This document shows, one piece after another, positions 8,016 through 15,477 of a stretch of DNA of 26,408 bases. Source of the stretch: Clostridiales bacterium (lineage in GTDB: Bacteria; Bacillota; Clostridia; Christensenellales; Aristaeellaceae); contig SFIM01000031.1 of NCBI GenBank assembly GCA_004556155.1, positions 1 through 26,408 on the forward strand, given 5' to 3'. The notes under the pieces were generated by a model, which saw only the letters and a list, made by a program, of their open reading frames with translations, searched no databases and was not told the origin of the DNA. Both the position numbers and the translations under genes were made by a program. Numbering within the stretch: the stretch's first letter is position 1; each line of letters opens with the position of its first letter.

Positions 8016-8844
8016 ATGAAGTCACGCTATCAAACGGCTCGTAAGTGGCTGATTTTCTGGACGCTGTTTATTGGAATCGGCGCGGTGGCTGGCGCGGCCT
8101 GCATGCTGATTGAGCCGTCTGGCAGCATCATGGGTATGGACGCGATGCTGCCCTATTTTCAGGTGCTGCCATTTGCCAGCGTATTGTTTCAGAATTTCAC
8201 GTTCTCCGGCATTGCGTTGCTGATCGTCAACGGCCTGACCAACCTGACCGCCGCCGTGCTGCTGCTGAAAAACCGTCGTGCCGGAGCCATCCTGGGCGGG
8301 ATATTCGGCGTAACGCTGATGCTGTGGATCTGCATTCAGTTTTATATCTTCCCGCTTAATTTCATGTCCACGGCTTATTTTATCTTCGGCCTGATCCAGA
8401 CGATCACGGGCTACGCGGCCTGGGTGTTTGCACGGCAGGAGGATTTTGCCGCCCAGCAGGTAGCATATCACCATGTCGGTGAAAATCCCAGGCGCCTGGT
8501 GGTGTGGGCGTTACGGCATGCATCGCTGGCCCATGCCCATTGCCCCGATTGCCGTCGATCTGAGCGCTTATGAGCCTGTCACCGTTTGTTCGCCCATCTG
8601 GGTGTTTGGCCTGGCTGCGCCCATGCGCGCATTCTGGATGGCGGCGAAGGGGAAAATTCATCAGGCGGATTATATCCTGGTGCACCATAATCGCAGCGAT
8701 TATCGTTCCGCGGCAGATGAGATGGATCGCCTGCTGGGAATAAAGCGCACGGGTCTGCGCAGCGTATGCTGTCGCGAAGGACGGTATTTGAGCGAGCGGC
8801 TCATTGAAGATAGCAAAAAATCAAATTGCACAATAATGCATTAA
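8016..8844 (+). pseudogene. Membrane protein with flavodoxin-like domain, broken by internal deletion/frameshift
   Basis: An AAGGAG site (8001-8006) and ATG at 8016 open a frame with about four membrane helices, from WLIFWTLFIGIGAVAG to TITGYAAWVFARQ, followed by HHVGENPRRLVVW; it then turns into low-quality residues and stops at 8573. A second frame (+1) starts to make sense at about 8490, reading WWCGRYGMHRWPMPI, VTVCSPIWVFGLAAPMRAF and IHQADYILVHH, which looks like the central and C-terminal part of a flavodoxin-like domain, ending at 8844. The strand-1/FMN-loop part expected between RRLVV and WWCGRY is missing. Both parts meet at the repeated run TGGTGGTGTGG, so an internal deletion with loss of frame is the simplest reading. 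The ATG at 8473 has no good ribosome binding site, so two separate working genes are less likely. The homology is judged by eye. Confidence 0.65.
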
Positions 8845-8861
8845 TTTATGCATTTTTGCAA
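8826..8861. repeat. Nested AT-rich inverted repeat before the DUF1538 promoter
   Basis: AATGCAT (8835-8841) and ATGCATT (8848-8854) form a 7-bp inverted repeat around a 6-base centre, flanked by TTGCA (8826-8830) and TTGCAA (8856-8861). It overlaps the end of the pseudogene and lies just upstream of the next promoter. It could be an operator or a weak terminator; the sequence does not decide. Confidence 0.5.
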
Positions 8862-8870
8862 AAATGTCTA

Positions 8871-8898
8871 TTCATTTTCCCCTTGCATATGATATAAT
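8871..8898 (+). promoter_or_regulatory. Extended -10 promoter of the DUF1538/P-II operon
   Basis: TGATATAAT (8890-8898) is a perfect extended -10. The -35 is poor (TTCATT at 8871-8876, 16-base spacer), so this promoter may need an activator or rely on the TGn element. Confidence 0.65.
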
Positions 8899-8928
8899 AA
8901 GAACAAACTGCTGCAAGGAGGAAACGGA

Positions 8929-10452
8929 TTGAGCGAAAGAAAGCAACTAACTGAAAAATTCCGCGAGGCGGTCGCATCGGTTCTGCCCATCACGCTGATT
9001 GTCACCATTGTGTGCTTCAGCTTTGTGCCGGTCACAACCGACCTGATGCTGTCCTTCCTGATCGGCTCGGTGCTGCTGATTGTGGGCATGGCGCTCTTTA
9101 CCCTGGGTTCTGAGGTATCCATGACGCAGATCGGCACGCATATGGGTGCGAAGCTGACAAAATCGCGCAAGCTGTGGCTGATATTGACGGTCAGCTTCCT
9201 GCTGGGCGTGGCCATCACGGTGGCTGAGCCCGATCTGCAGGTGCTGGCGGCCAATGTGCCAAACATCGATACCACGGTGCTGATTATTACCGTATCGGTG
9301 GGCGTGGGCATTTTTCTGCTGCTGAGCATGCTGCGCATTTTGCTGGTGATTCCGCTGCGGTGGATGCTGCTGGTCTTCTATGCGCTGATTTTTATTTTGG
9401 CCGCGCTGGTGGACAAGGATTTCCTGGCCGTGGCCTTTGACTCCGGCGGCGTAACCACCGGCCCCATGACCGTGCCCTTTATCATGGCGCTGGGCGTGGG
9501 CGTATCCTCCATCCGCAGCGATAGCCACGCGCAGACGGACAGCTTTGGCCTGGTCGCGCTGTGTTCCATTGGGCCGATCCTAGCCGTGATGCTGCTGGGC
9601 TTTATTTATCGCGGCAGCGCGGACGGCACGGCGGCCATGGTGCTGAGCAATTATCAGGATACGGTGGAGCTGGGGCATAACTATATTTCGTCCCTGCCTG
9701 CATATCTAAAGGAAGTTGTCATTGCGCTTTTGCCAATCGTTGCCTTTTTCCTGGTGTTCCAGGTGGTTTCCCTGCGCCTGCGCCGCCTGCCCTTCATGCG
9801 CATTCTGGTGGGCCTGGTGTGGACGTGCATAGGCCTGGTGCTGTTCCTGACGGGCGTGAACGTGGGCTTTTCCTCACTGGGCTATATCCTGGGCGAGCGC
9901 CTGGCCGCGCCTGGGCTGCGCTACTGGCTGATCCCGCTGTCCATGCTGATGGGCTGGTTTATCATCAACGCCGAGCCCGCCGTCCATGTGCTCAACAAGC
10001 AGGTGGAGGAGCTGAGCGCAGGCGCGATATCGGCCAGAGCCATGGGCGTCAGCCTGTCCATCGCCGTATCCTCGGCCATGGGTCTGGGCATGGTGCGCGT
10101 GCTGACGGGCGTTTCCATCTTGTGGTTCGTGGTGCCTGGCTATGTGCTGGCGCTGGCCATGGCTTTCTTTGTGCCGCAAACGTTTACGGCCATCGCCTTT
10201 GACTCGGGCGGCGTGGCCTCCGGCCCGCTGACGGCCACCTTCATGCTGCCTTTTGCCATGGGCGCGTGCACCGCCATGGGCGGCAACATCATGACCGACG
10301 CCTTCGGCATTGTGGCGCTGGTGGCCATGATGCCCCTGATCACCGTGCAGGCAATGGGCGTGGTGTATGTAATCAAATCCCGCCGTCAGGCAAAGACCGT
10401 GGCGCAGTCCGTCTATGCCGAGAACGATGTGATCGAGCTGTGGGAGGTGTGA
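8929..10452 (+). CDS. DUF1538 family integral membrane protein (two repeats)
   Basis: This 507-residue, very hydrophobic protein consists of two homologous halves. Each has the same signature: DSGGVTTGPMTVPFIMALGVGVSS from D171 and DSGGVASGPLTATFMLPFAMGAC from D425, followed by a conserved (T)DSFGLVAL / TDAFGIVAL segment. This is the DUF1538 family. An inverted or tandem repeat of helix bundles with glycine-rich breaks and conserved polar residues inside the membrane suggests a transporter, but no substrate is established. The start is a TTG at 8929, set by AAGGAGG at 8915-8921 with 7 bases between; no ATG lies nearby in frame. It is followed after one base by a P-II-like gene, which strongly suggests that the soluble partner regulates it, as GlnK does for AmtB. 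Confidence 0.88.
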   Translation: MSERKQLTEKFREAVASVLPITLIVTIVCFSFVPVTTDLMLSFLIGSVLLIVGMALFTLGSEVSMTQIGTHMGAKLTKSRKLWLILTVSFLLGVAITVAEPDLQVLAANVPNIDTTVLIITVSVGVGIFLLLSMLRILLVIPLRWMLLVFYALIFILAALVDKDFLAVAFDSGGVTTGPMTVPFIMALGVGVSSIRSDSHAQTDSFGLVALCSIGPILAVMLLGFIYRGSADGTAAMVLSNYQDTVELGHNYISSLPAYLKEVVIALLPIVAFFLVFQVVSLRLRRLPFMRILVGLVWTCIGLVLFLTGVNVGFSSLGYILGERLAAPGLRYWLIPLSMLMGWFIINAEPAVHVLNKQVEELSAGAISARAMGVSLSIAVSSAMGLGMVRVLTGVSILWFVVPGYVLALAMAFFVPQTFTAIAFDSGGVASGPLTATFMLPFAMGACTAMGGNIMTDAFGIVALVAMMPLITVQAMGVVYVIKSRRQAKTVAQSVYAENDVIELWEV

Positions 10453-10453
10453 T

Positions 10454-11119
10454 ATGAGCCTGAACCTGGTGATAACCATGATGGATCGCGACCGGCGTGA
10501 AAGCATGGAGGCCATCTTCAAAAGCGTCGGCCTTCCCATGTCGCTGACCATGCTGGGGCGCGGCACGGCCACGATGGAGCATCTGTCGCTCAACGGCCTG
10601 AAGGCCACCGAGAAGGCGGTGCTGTCCACCGTGGCGGACAGCGATAAAACCCGGCAGCTGATGCTGGCGGCAAAGGTAAAGATGTTTATCGACATTCCCG
10701 GCAACGGCATCATGCTGTCCGTGCCGATCAAAAGCGTAGGAGGCGGAAAAACATTGGCCTATCTGACTGAAAACCAGAAAAGCGGCGGAAAGCCGGATAT
10801 GACGTTTGCGCATGAGCTGATCTACGTAATCCTCAATGAGGGCTGCTCCGACGAGGTGATGGACGCTGCGCGCGCGGCGGGCGCGGCGGGCGGCACGGTG
10901 CTGTCCGCCAAGGGCACGGGCCTGGTGGCGGCGGAAAAATTCCTGGGCATCTCGCTGGCCGAGGAAAAGGAGGTGCTGCTGATCGTCGCCCGCGCGGAGG
11001 ACAAGGCGGCCATCATGCAGTCGATCATCGAAAAGACGGGGCCGGGCACGCCGTCCGGGGCGATCTGCTTCTCCCTGCCTGTATCGCAGGTGGCAGGCCT
11101 GCGCCGCATCGAGGAATAA
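10454..11119 (+). CDS. P-II-like signal protein with two tandem domains, partner of the DUF1538 protein
   Basis: The 221-residue soluble protein reads as two ferredoxin-like P-II halves. The first (about 1-100) begins NLVITMMDRDRRESMEAIFKSVG, and the second (about 115-221) contains ELIYVILNEGCSDEVMDAARAAGAAGGTVLSAKG and EVLLIVARAEDKAAIMQSIIEKTGPG. The order strand, helix, GGTV / G-rich loop, strand, helix, TGPGTPSG then FSLPV matches P-II/GlnB-like proteins, though the canonical T-loop tyrosine and the usual ATP-site residues are not evident. GGAGG at 10443-10447 lies inside the end of the DUF1538 gene, so translation is probably coupled. By analogy with GlnK-AmtB it may bind the membrane protein in response to a nucleotide or other small ligand; the ligand is unknown. 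Confidence 0.75.
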   Translation: MSLNLVITMMDRDRRESMEAIFKSVGLPMSLTMLGRGTATMEHLSLNGLKATEKAVLSTVADSDKTRQLMLAAKVKMFIDIPGNGIMLSVPIKSVGGGKTLAYLTENQKSGGKPDMTFAHELIYVILNEGCSDEVMDAARAAGAAGGTVLSAKGTGLVAAEKFLGISLAEEKEVLLIVARAEDKAAIMQSIIEKTGPGTPSGAICFSLPVSQVAGLRRIEE

Positions 11120-11130
11120 TCAAAGACATA

Positions 11131-11170
11131 AAAAGGGACGCTGCCTGGATAAGAAAGCAGCGTCCCTTTT
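11131..11170. terminator. Bidirectional terminator between P-II-like and HD genes
   Basis: A perfect 14-bp stem (11131-11144 with 11157-11170) begins with AAAA and ends with TTTT, so it can stop transcription from both sides. Confidence 0.92.
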
Positions 11171-11176
11171 AGCGTG

Positions 11177-11803
11177 TCAGCGCTCGCCGTTCCATTCGGC
11201 ATAAAACTGCGTCAGGAAATCGCGCATGAAGGCCTCACGCCCGGCGGCGATATCGCGTGCGGGCTGGGTGCAAAGCAGCTCGCGCAGCAGGAACAGCTTT
11301 TCATAAAAGTGATTGACCGTCGTGCCCCGGTTTGCGCGGTAGGCGGCTTCGTCCATGTTCAGCCGGGGCGGCTCGGCAGGGTCGTACATCTTGCGTCCCC
11401 TGGCACCGCCATAGGCAAACGCCCGCGCCACGCCAATGGCGCCGATGGCGTCCAGGCGGTCGGCGTCCTGCACGATCTGCCCCTCAAGGCTGTCGGGGCG
11501 CACCGAATCCGTGCCCTTGAAGGACACCGTGCGGATGATGGCGATCACCGCTTCGATCCGTTCCTGCGGCACGCCGCAGCCGGCCAGAATACGCCGCGCG
11601 TTGGCATAATCCTGCGTGGCGAATAGCTTGGGGTCGTCTGCATCGTGCAGCAGCGCGCCCAGCGTGACCAGATCCCGGTCGCAGGGAAGCTGCGATGCAA
11701 TGCGCTGCGCCGTGCGGGTCACCCGCAGGGTGTGAAACAGATCGTGCCCGCTGCTTTCGCCCGCGAACAGGGCTTGCAGCTCGGCAATAATTCTTTCTTC
11801 CAT
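11177..11803 (-). CDS. HD-domain phosphohydrolase (YedJ-like)
   Basis: The 208-residue cytoplasmic protein carries the metal-binding set of the HD superfamily: H24 in GHDLFHTLRV, H53-D54 in LGALLHDADD and the QDADRLDAIGAIGVARAFAYGG segment from residue 112, which is characteristic of the YedJ-like group. These enzymes are metal-dependent phosphohydrolases, probably acting on nucleotides or other phosphoesters; the substrate of this group is not firmly known. The start at 11803 (MEERIIAEL) follows AAAGGAG by about 5 bases; an upstream TTG extension of 21 codons runs through the promoter and is rejected. It has its own promoter and ends at the shared terminator with the P-II-like gene. Confidence 0.85.
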   Translation of the reverse strand: MEERIIAELQALFAGESSGHDLFHTLRVTRTAQRIASQLPCDRDLVTLGALLHDADDPKLFATQDYANARRILAGCGVPQERIEAVIAIIRTVSFKGTDSVRPDSLEGQIVQDADRLDAIGAIGVARAFAYGGARGRKMYDPAEPPRLNMDEAAYRANRGTTVNHFYEKLFLLRELLCTQPARDIAAGREAFMRDFLTQFYAEWNGER

Positions 11804-11834
11804 GGCGGCTCCTTTCGTGTTGAAGGCTGCCCTT

Positions 11835-11863
11835 ATTATATCAGCTGTGGCCGCGAATGCAAA
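11835..11863 (-). promoter_or_regulatory. Promoter of the HD hydrolase gene
   Basis: On the minus strand TTTGCA (11858-11863) and TATAAT (11835-11840), 17-base spacer, TGA before the -10. The -35 touches the tail of the upstream operon's terminator. Confidence 0.8.
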
Positions 11864-11864
11864 C

Positions 11865-11892
11865 AAAAATCCGCCTGCGTAAGCGGGCGGAT
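11865..11892 (-). terminator. Terminator of the sigma/anti-sigma operon
   Basis: On the minus strand a 10-bp stem (11869-11878 with 11883-11892, one G-T pair) closed by a 4-base loop is followed by five T (11865-11869). Confidence 0.85.
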
Positions 11893-11907
11893 AGATAGGA
11901 TCACGGT

Positions 11908-12936
11908 TTACCGGGCTTCGGGCTGAAAGGCGATGCTCTCCAGCGGCTCGAAGGGGCCGTAGGTGCTCAGCAGCAATTGCAGGGTGTCCGGCAGCGTCTC
12001 CATGGGGGAGAGGAGCGAGGTGTAGGTTTCAAAGCCCTGCTCGTCCGGCATGGCCGCGCTGCCCGAGGCGACCTCATAGCGGTTGCCCTGCGCGTCGCAC
12101 AGCCAGATATCGCGGTTTTGGATTTCTTGCCTGAGCTGCACGTCCACGATCATGTAGGTATACAGGGGGCTGAGGATCAGCCGCCCGCCGCGGCAGGCAA
12201 AGCGCTCGCCCTCAAAGGCGGGAATGGCGTATTCCTTGATTTCCGCCGCGTTGCGGATGCGGAAGGCAAGCGGCTCGGTCACGCGGCTTTCGCTCCCATT
12301 GGGAAAATAGCTGTAGGAATACTGCTGCGCATCCTGGCTGGATACGGCGGCAAACTCCTTCCACAGGATCAGCACGCCGGGGCTTTCGTACAGGAAATCG
12401 GCCGTGTCCGCGGCGCCGCCGACGGGGTTGGCGCTGTCATCCGAAGCGCCGGCCGGCGTCGGCATGCTCACCCTAACAGGCCTGCGCCCCGCGGCAAGCT
12501 GCTCGAAGGTGTATTCCTGACCGTCGATATCTACGCTGTCGCCGCTGCAAAAATCCAGCCCGTACAGGAAGATATCGGCAGCCTTGGCGCGGTATTCGTA
12601 TACGATACGTGTGCGGTAGCCGTCGCACAGCGCCTCGCGGACGGTCAGGGTGAACAGGTAGTTTTCACCGCCCTGCTGATCAAAGTCCTTCTGCACCAGG
12701 CTCTGCGCGGTGGGCAGGGGCTGAATGCCGGTGTAGGTATCCAGCACGCCCGTGGCGGTCAGGGCGATGGCCGTGCCCATCAGCGCCAGCACGGCGGCTG
12801 CGGCGATGCACACAATGCGCAGGGATAGCTTTTTCATGGGTTCTTCCTCCTTCAAATGGGCGAGGGTGGTTTCCATCCGCCCGGTAAAGGACGCGGGCGC
12901 CTGCTCATAGGCTCGCTGCCAATTTGATTGTTTCAT
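11908..12936 (-). CDS. Membrane-anchored anti-sigma factor (probable), partner of the ECF sigma factor
   Basis: The 342-residue protein has a short cytoplasmic N-terminus (about 1-36, MKQSNWQRAYEQAPASF...), one membrane segment (about 39-61, LRIVCIAAAAVLALMGTAIAL) and a large outside domain. The N-in, single-span layout and the position directly behind an ECF sigma gene, with a 4-base ATGA overlap, are typical of anti-sigma factors. The outside part contains YLFTLTVREALCDGYRTRIVYEY, which resembles DUF4179-type anti-sigma sensor domains, but that match is weak. It is expected to hold the sigma factor at the membrane until an envelope signal arrives. No zinc-binding HxxxCxxC motif is seen, so it is not a ZAS-type anti-sigma factor. 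Confidence 0.7.
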   Translation of the reverse strand: MKQSNWQRAYEQAPASFTGRMETTLAHLKEEEPMKKLSLRIVCIAAAAVLALMGTAIALTATGVLDTYTGIQPLPTAQSLVQKDFDQQGGENYLFTLTVREALCDGYRTRIVYEYRAKAADIFLYGLDFCSGDSVDIDGQEYTFEQLAAGRRPVRVSMPTPAGASDDSANPVGGAADTADFLYESPGVLILWKEFAAVSSQDAQQYSYSYFPNGSESRVTEPLAFRIRNAAEIKEYAIPAFEGERFACRGGRLILSPLYTYMIVDVQLRQEIQNRDIWLCDAQGNRYEVASGSAAMPDEQGFETYTSLLSPMETLPDTLQLLLSTYGPFEPLESIAFQPEAR

Positions 12937-13403
12937 AGCGCCGTATCCTCCTTAAGAAAGCTTTGAAGCTGCCGCCTGGCGCGCGACAGGCGGGATTTGA
13001 CCGTGCCCTGGGGCACGCGCAGCAGAGAAGCCGTTTCGCGGATATCGTAGCCCTCCAGATAATAGAGCACCACGGCCGCGCGAAGGGTGGGCTCCAGCTG
13101 CTCGATGGCCTCGCGCAGCAGGGGATCGGGCGGCTCGGGCGCGATCTGCTCCGGAAGATTGTCCGATACGATCACGCGCTTTTTGCGCCGCTGCATGTCC
13201 ACGCATACGCGGATGAGGATGCGCGTGAGCCAGGTTTTGAAGTATTGCTCTTCGCGCAGGGTGCGGCGCTTTTCCCAGGCGCGCAGCAACGCCTCCTGCA
13301 CCGCGTCGTCCCGGTCGGGCGGCGAGGCCAGATAGGCGCAGGCCACGCGGTAGAGCGATTGCGTCGCATCCCGCGCCCGGCGCGAAAATTCATCCTTGTC
13401 CAT
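12933..13403 (-). CDS. ECF-type RNA polymerase sigma factor
   Basis: The 156-residue protein has region 2 (about 5-75, with LYRVACAYLASPPDRDDAVQEALLRAWEKR and FKTWLTRILIRVCVD) and region 4 (about 98-150, with LRAAVVLYYLEGYDIRETASLLRVPQGTVKSRLSRARRQL), the two-domain form of extracytoplasmic-function sigma factors. The start at 13403 (MDKDEFSRRA) follows AAAGGAG by 7 bases; an ATG six codons upstream lies on the binding site. It overlaps the anti-sigma gene by four bases (ATGA), so the two are translationally coupled. A promoter of ECF form lies upstream, suggesting that the factor drives its own operon. The signal and the rest of the regulon are unknown. Confidence 0.93.
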   Translation of the reverse strand: MDKDEFSRRARDATQSLYRVACAYLASPPDRDDAVQEALLRAWEKRRTLREEQYFKTWLTRILIRVCVDMQRRKKRVIVSDNLPEQIAPEPPDPLLREAIEQLEPTLRAAVVLYYLEGYDIRETASLLRVPQGTVKSRLSRARRQLQSFLKEDTAL

Positions 13404-13424
13404 CGTGCGTCTCCTTTGCATGGT

Positions 13425-13436
13425 AATCAGCTGATT
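13425..13436. repeat. Perfect 12-bp palindrome in the sigma gene leader
   Basis: AATCAGCTGATT reads the same on both strands and lies between the likely ECF promoter and the sigma ribosome binding site. It may be a dimeric repressor site; no binding protein can be named. Confidence 0.4.
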
Positions 13437-13443
13437 TCACCTA

Positions 13444-13472
13444 TTAGACAGCTTACACGGCGCGGCGGTTCA
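13444..13472 (-). promoter_or_regulatory. Probable self-recognised ECF promoter of the sigma/anti-sigma operon
   Basis: On the minus strand TGAACC (13467-13472), a 17-base spacer and GTCTAA (13444-13449). The GAAC-type -35 and TCTAA-like -10 fit ECF (RpoE-like) promoters and no SigA hexamers are found at this place. The inference is by motif only. Confidence 0.55.
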
Positions 13473-13568
13473 CGAGAATAGGTTTTTTTAAGCAGATCAT
13501 AACACAAAGCGAAAAGGGCGCGCAAGAGACGGCAGAGGAATTTTTTCCCTGTTTGCATCGCTCCCATA

Positions 13569-13597
13569 TTGACGCAATCGGCTGGATTTGGTAAGAT
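13569..13597 (+). promoter_or_regulatory. Promoter of the 5'-nucleotidase gene
   Basis: TTGACG at 13569-13574 and TAAGAT at 13592-13597, 17-base spacer, TGG before the -10. The 13404-13657 intergenic space holds this promoter and the divergent ECF promoter and no gene. Confidence 0.7.
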
Positions 13598-13657
13598 AAA
13601 AGAACAAAAACGCTGCGCACATCGAATAAGCGGCGATAATAAAAAGGAGGAACTCTC

Positions 13658-15301
13658 ATGTCTTTCAAAAAGCTGATCTGTCTCCTGCTTAGCCTGGCGT
13701 TGGCGCTGGGCCTTGCCCTGCCCGCGCTGGCCGAAGGCGGCGCGCTGGAAGGCAAGCTAGTTATTCTGCATACCAACGATGTTCATGGCCGCGCCGTGTC
13801 CGCCAATGGCGTATGGGGCTATGCCGCCATCACGCAGGTGAAAAAGGACCTGGAGGCTCAGGGCGCGCAGGTGCTGCTGCTGGATGCGGGCGACGCCTCC
13901 CAGGGCACGCCCCTGGTCAACCTGGACTACGGCAAGACCGCCTTTGAATTCATGAACGCCGCGGGCTATGACGCGATGGCGCCCGGCAATCATGAGCTGG
14001 ACTGGGGCATCGACAACCTGCTGCAGAACGCCGAGCTTGCCAACTTCCCCATCCTGGCCGCCAACATCACCGATAAAATCAGCGGCGAGCTCAAATTCAA
14101 GGATCATGTGATCTTTGAAAAGGGCGATTTCAAGGTGGGCGTGTTCGGCCTGGACACCCCCGAGGCCATGACCAAGACCCATCCTGACAAGGTGCGCGGC
14201 ATCACCTTCGCCGCGGGCGAGGAGCTGTATGCCTGCGCGCAGGCGCAGGTTGACGCGCTGAAGGAAGCGGGCTGCAACCTGATTGTGTGCGTCGGCCACC
14301 TGGGCGTGGATGACGAGAGCACCGGCAACCGCTCCATCGATGTGATTGCCAACACCACCGGCATCGACCTGTTCATCGACGGCCACAGCCACACCGTCAT
14401 CGACGGCGGCAAGGAAGTGGAAAGCAAGACCGAGGGCGTGAAGACCCTGCTGGTTTCTACCGGCGAGTATTTCGGCAATATCGGCTATGTCGTATTCGAC
14501 GGCGAAAAGCTGACCGCCAAGCTGTGGAAGTGCGACAGCAACATTCTGTCTGACATGTACAAGCCCTGCGACGCCGAGGTTGCCGCCGTGGTAAACGGCC
14601 GCAATGAAGCGGTGGAAGCGCAGCTGTCCGCGGCCTTCGCCAAGACTGAAGTGGATCTGGATGGCAACAAGGCTCCCGGCGTGCGCACGCAGGAAACCAA
14701 CCTGGGCGACTTTGCGGCGGATGCGATCCTGTGGTCTGCGCAGCAGGCCATGGGCGAGCAGGTTGTGGCCGCCCTCACCAACGGCGGCGGCATCCGCGCC
14801 TCCATCAAGGCCGGCGATATCACCATGAAGGATATGAAGACCATCTTCCCCTTCGGCAACCAGGTAAGCGTGCTGACCGTGACCGGCGCGGAGCTGCTGG
14901 AAGCGCTGGAAGCGGCTACCTTCTCCACCCCCGACGCCATCGGCGCGTTCCCGCAGGTAGCGGGCATCGTGTTCACCATCGATACCACTGTGCCCTTTGA
15001 GCAGGGCGAGCAGTATCCCGATTCCACCTACTTTGCGCCCAAGAATCCCGGCGCGCGCGTGACCATCGAAACCGTAGGCGGCCAGGCCTTTGATAAGGAC
15101 GCGCTGTACACCATCGCCACCAACGATTTCACCGCCGCGGGCGGCGATACCTACTATGCCTTCAAGTATGCCAATGCGACCGCCGGCTACAAGACGGGCG
15201 TGGCGTTGGAGGACGCGCTGGTTAATTATGTGCAGCAGGTGCTGGGCGGCGTTGTGGGTCAGCAGTATGCGCAGCCCCAGGGCCGTATCACCATCAAGTA
15301 A
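13658..15301 (+). CDS. Secreted 5'-nucleotidase / UshA-YfkN family metallophosphatase
   Basis: This exported enzyme removes phosphate from nucleotides or related esters outside the cell. A signal peptide (about 1-25: SFKKLICLL, hydrophobic core, ALA cleavage box) starts the 547 residues. The N-terminal calcineurin-like metallophosphatase domain has the full ligand set: D41 and H43 (HTNDVHG), D79 (DAGDASQGTP), N111-H112 (PGNHELDWG), H214 (VGHLG), H243 and H245 (DGHSH). The C-terminal 5'-nucleotidase domain (about 330-545) carries TNGGGIRASI near 374-382 and FPFGNQV, which bind the nucleotide. No LPXTG motif or C-terminal anchor is seen, so it is probably released or loosely bound. GGAGG just before the ATG sets the start. 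It is a single-gene unit with its own promoter and terminator. Confidence 0.92.
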   Translation: MSFKKLICLLLSLALALGLALPALAEGGALEGKLVILHTNDVHGRAVSANGVWGYAAITQVKKDLEAQGAQVLLLDAGDASQGTPLVNLDYGKTAFEFMNAAGYDAMAPGNHELDWGIDNLLQNAELANFPILAANITDKISGELKFKDHVIFEKGDFKVGVFGLDTPEAMTKTHPDKVRGITFAAGEELYACAQAQVDALKEAGCNLIVCVGHLGVDDESTGNRSIDVIANTTGIDLFIDGHSHTVIDGGKEVESKTEGVKTLLVSTGEYFGNIGYVVFDGEKLTAKLWKCDSNILSDMYKPCDAEVAAVVNGRNEAVEAQLSAAFAKTEVDLDGNKAPGVRTQETNLGDFAADAILWSAQQAMGEQVVAALTNGGGIRASIKAGDITMKDMKTIFPFGNQVSVLTVTGAELLEALEAATFSTPDAIGAFPQVAGIVFTIDTTVPFEQGEQYPDSTYFAPKNPGARVTIETVGGQAFDKDALYTIATNDFTAAGGDTYYAFKYANATAGYKTGVALEDALVNYVQQVLGGVVGQQYAQPQGRITIK

Positions 15302-15315
15302 TCTCACCGCAACAG

Positions 15316-15352
15316 GGATTGCCGGGCAGCAACGCTCGGCAGTCCTTTTTTG
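15316..15352 (+). terminator. Terminator of the 5'-nucleotidase gene
   Basis: A 12-bp stem (15316-15327 with 15334-15345, two G-T pairs), 6-base loop, then six T. Confidence 0.9.
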
Positions 15353-15374
15353 TTGTCCTGTTTTATGGGCGATG

Positions 15375-15403
15375 TTTTCAAATCCCGCTTCCACTGTTAT
15401 AAA
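15375..15403 (+). promoter_or_regulatory. Possible promoter of the short sigma4/PepSY ORF
   Basis: TGTTATAAA (15395-15403) is an extended -10; the -35 (TTTTCA, 15375-15380) is poor. Spacer 17 bases. Confidence 0.5.
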
Positions 15404-15477
15404 ATGGCGGAAGTTTTATTTTTTAACGTCCATTTTGATCACCTTCCTCGTCAAACGTGTGAAAGGAGGCGAACGGC

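Noticed and set aside
8473..8844. Independent gene starting at ATG 8473
   Set aside because: No ribosome binding site, and its content continues a flavodoxin-like domain begun in the frame before; a broken single gene fits better.
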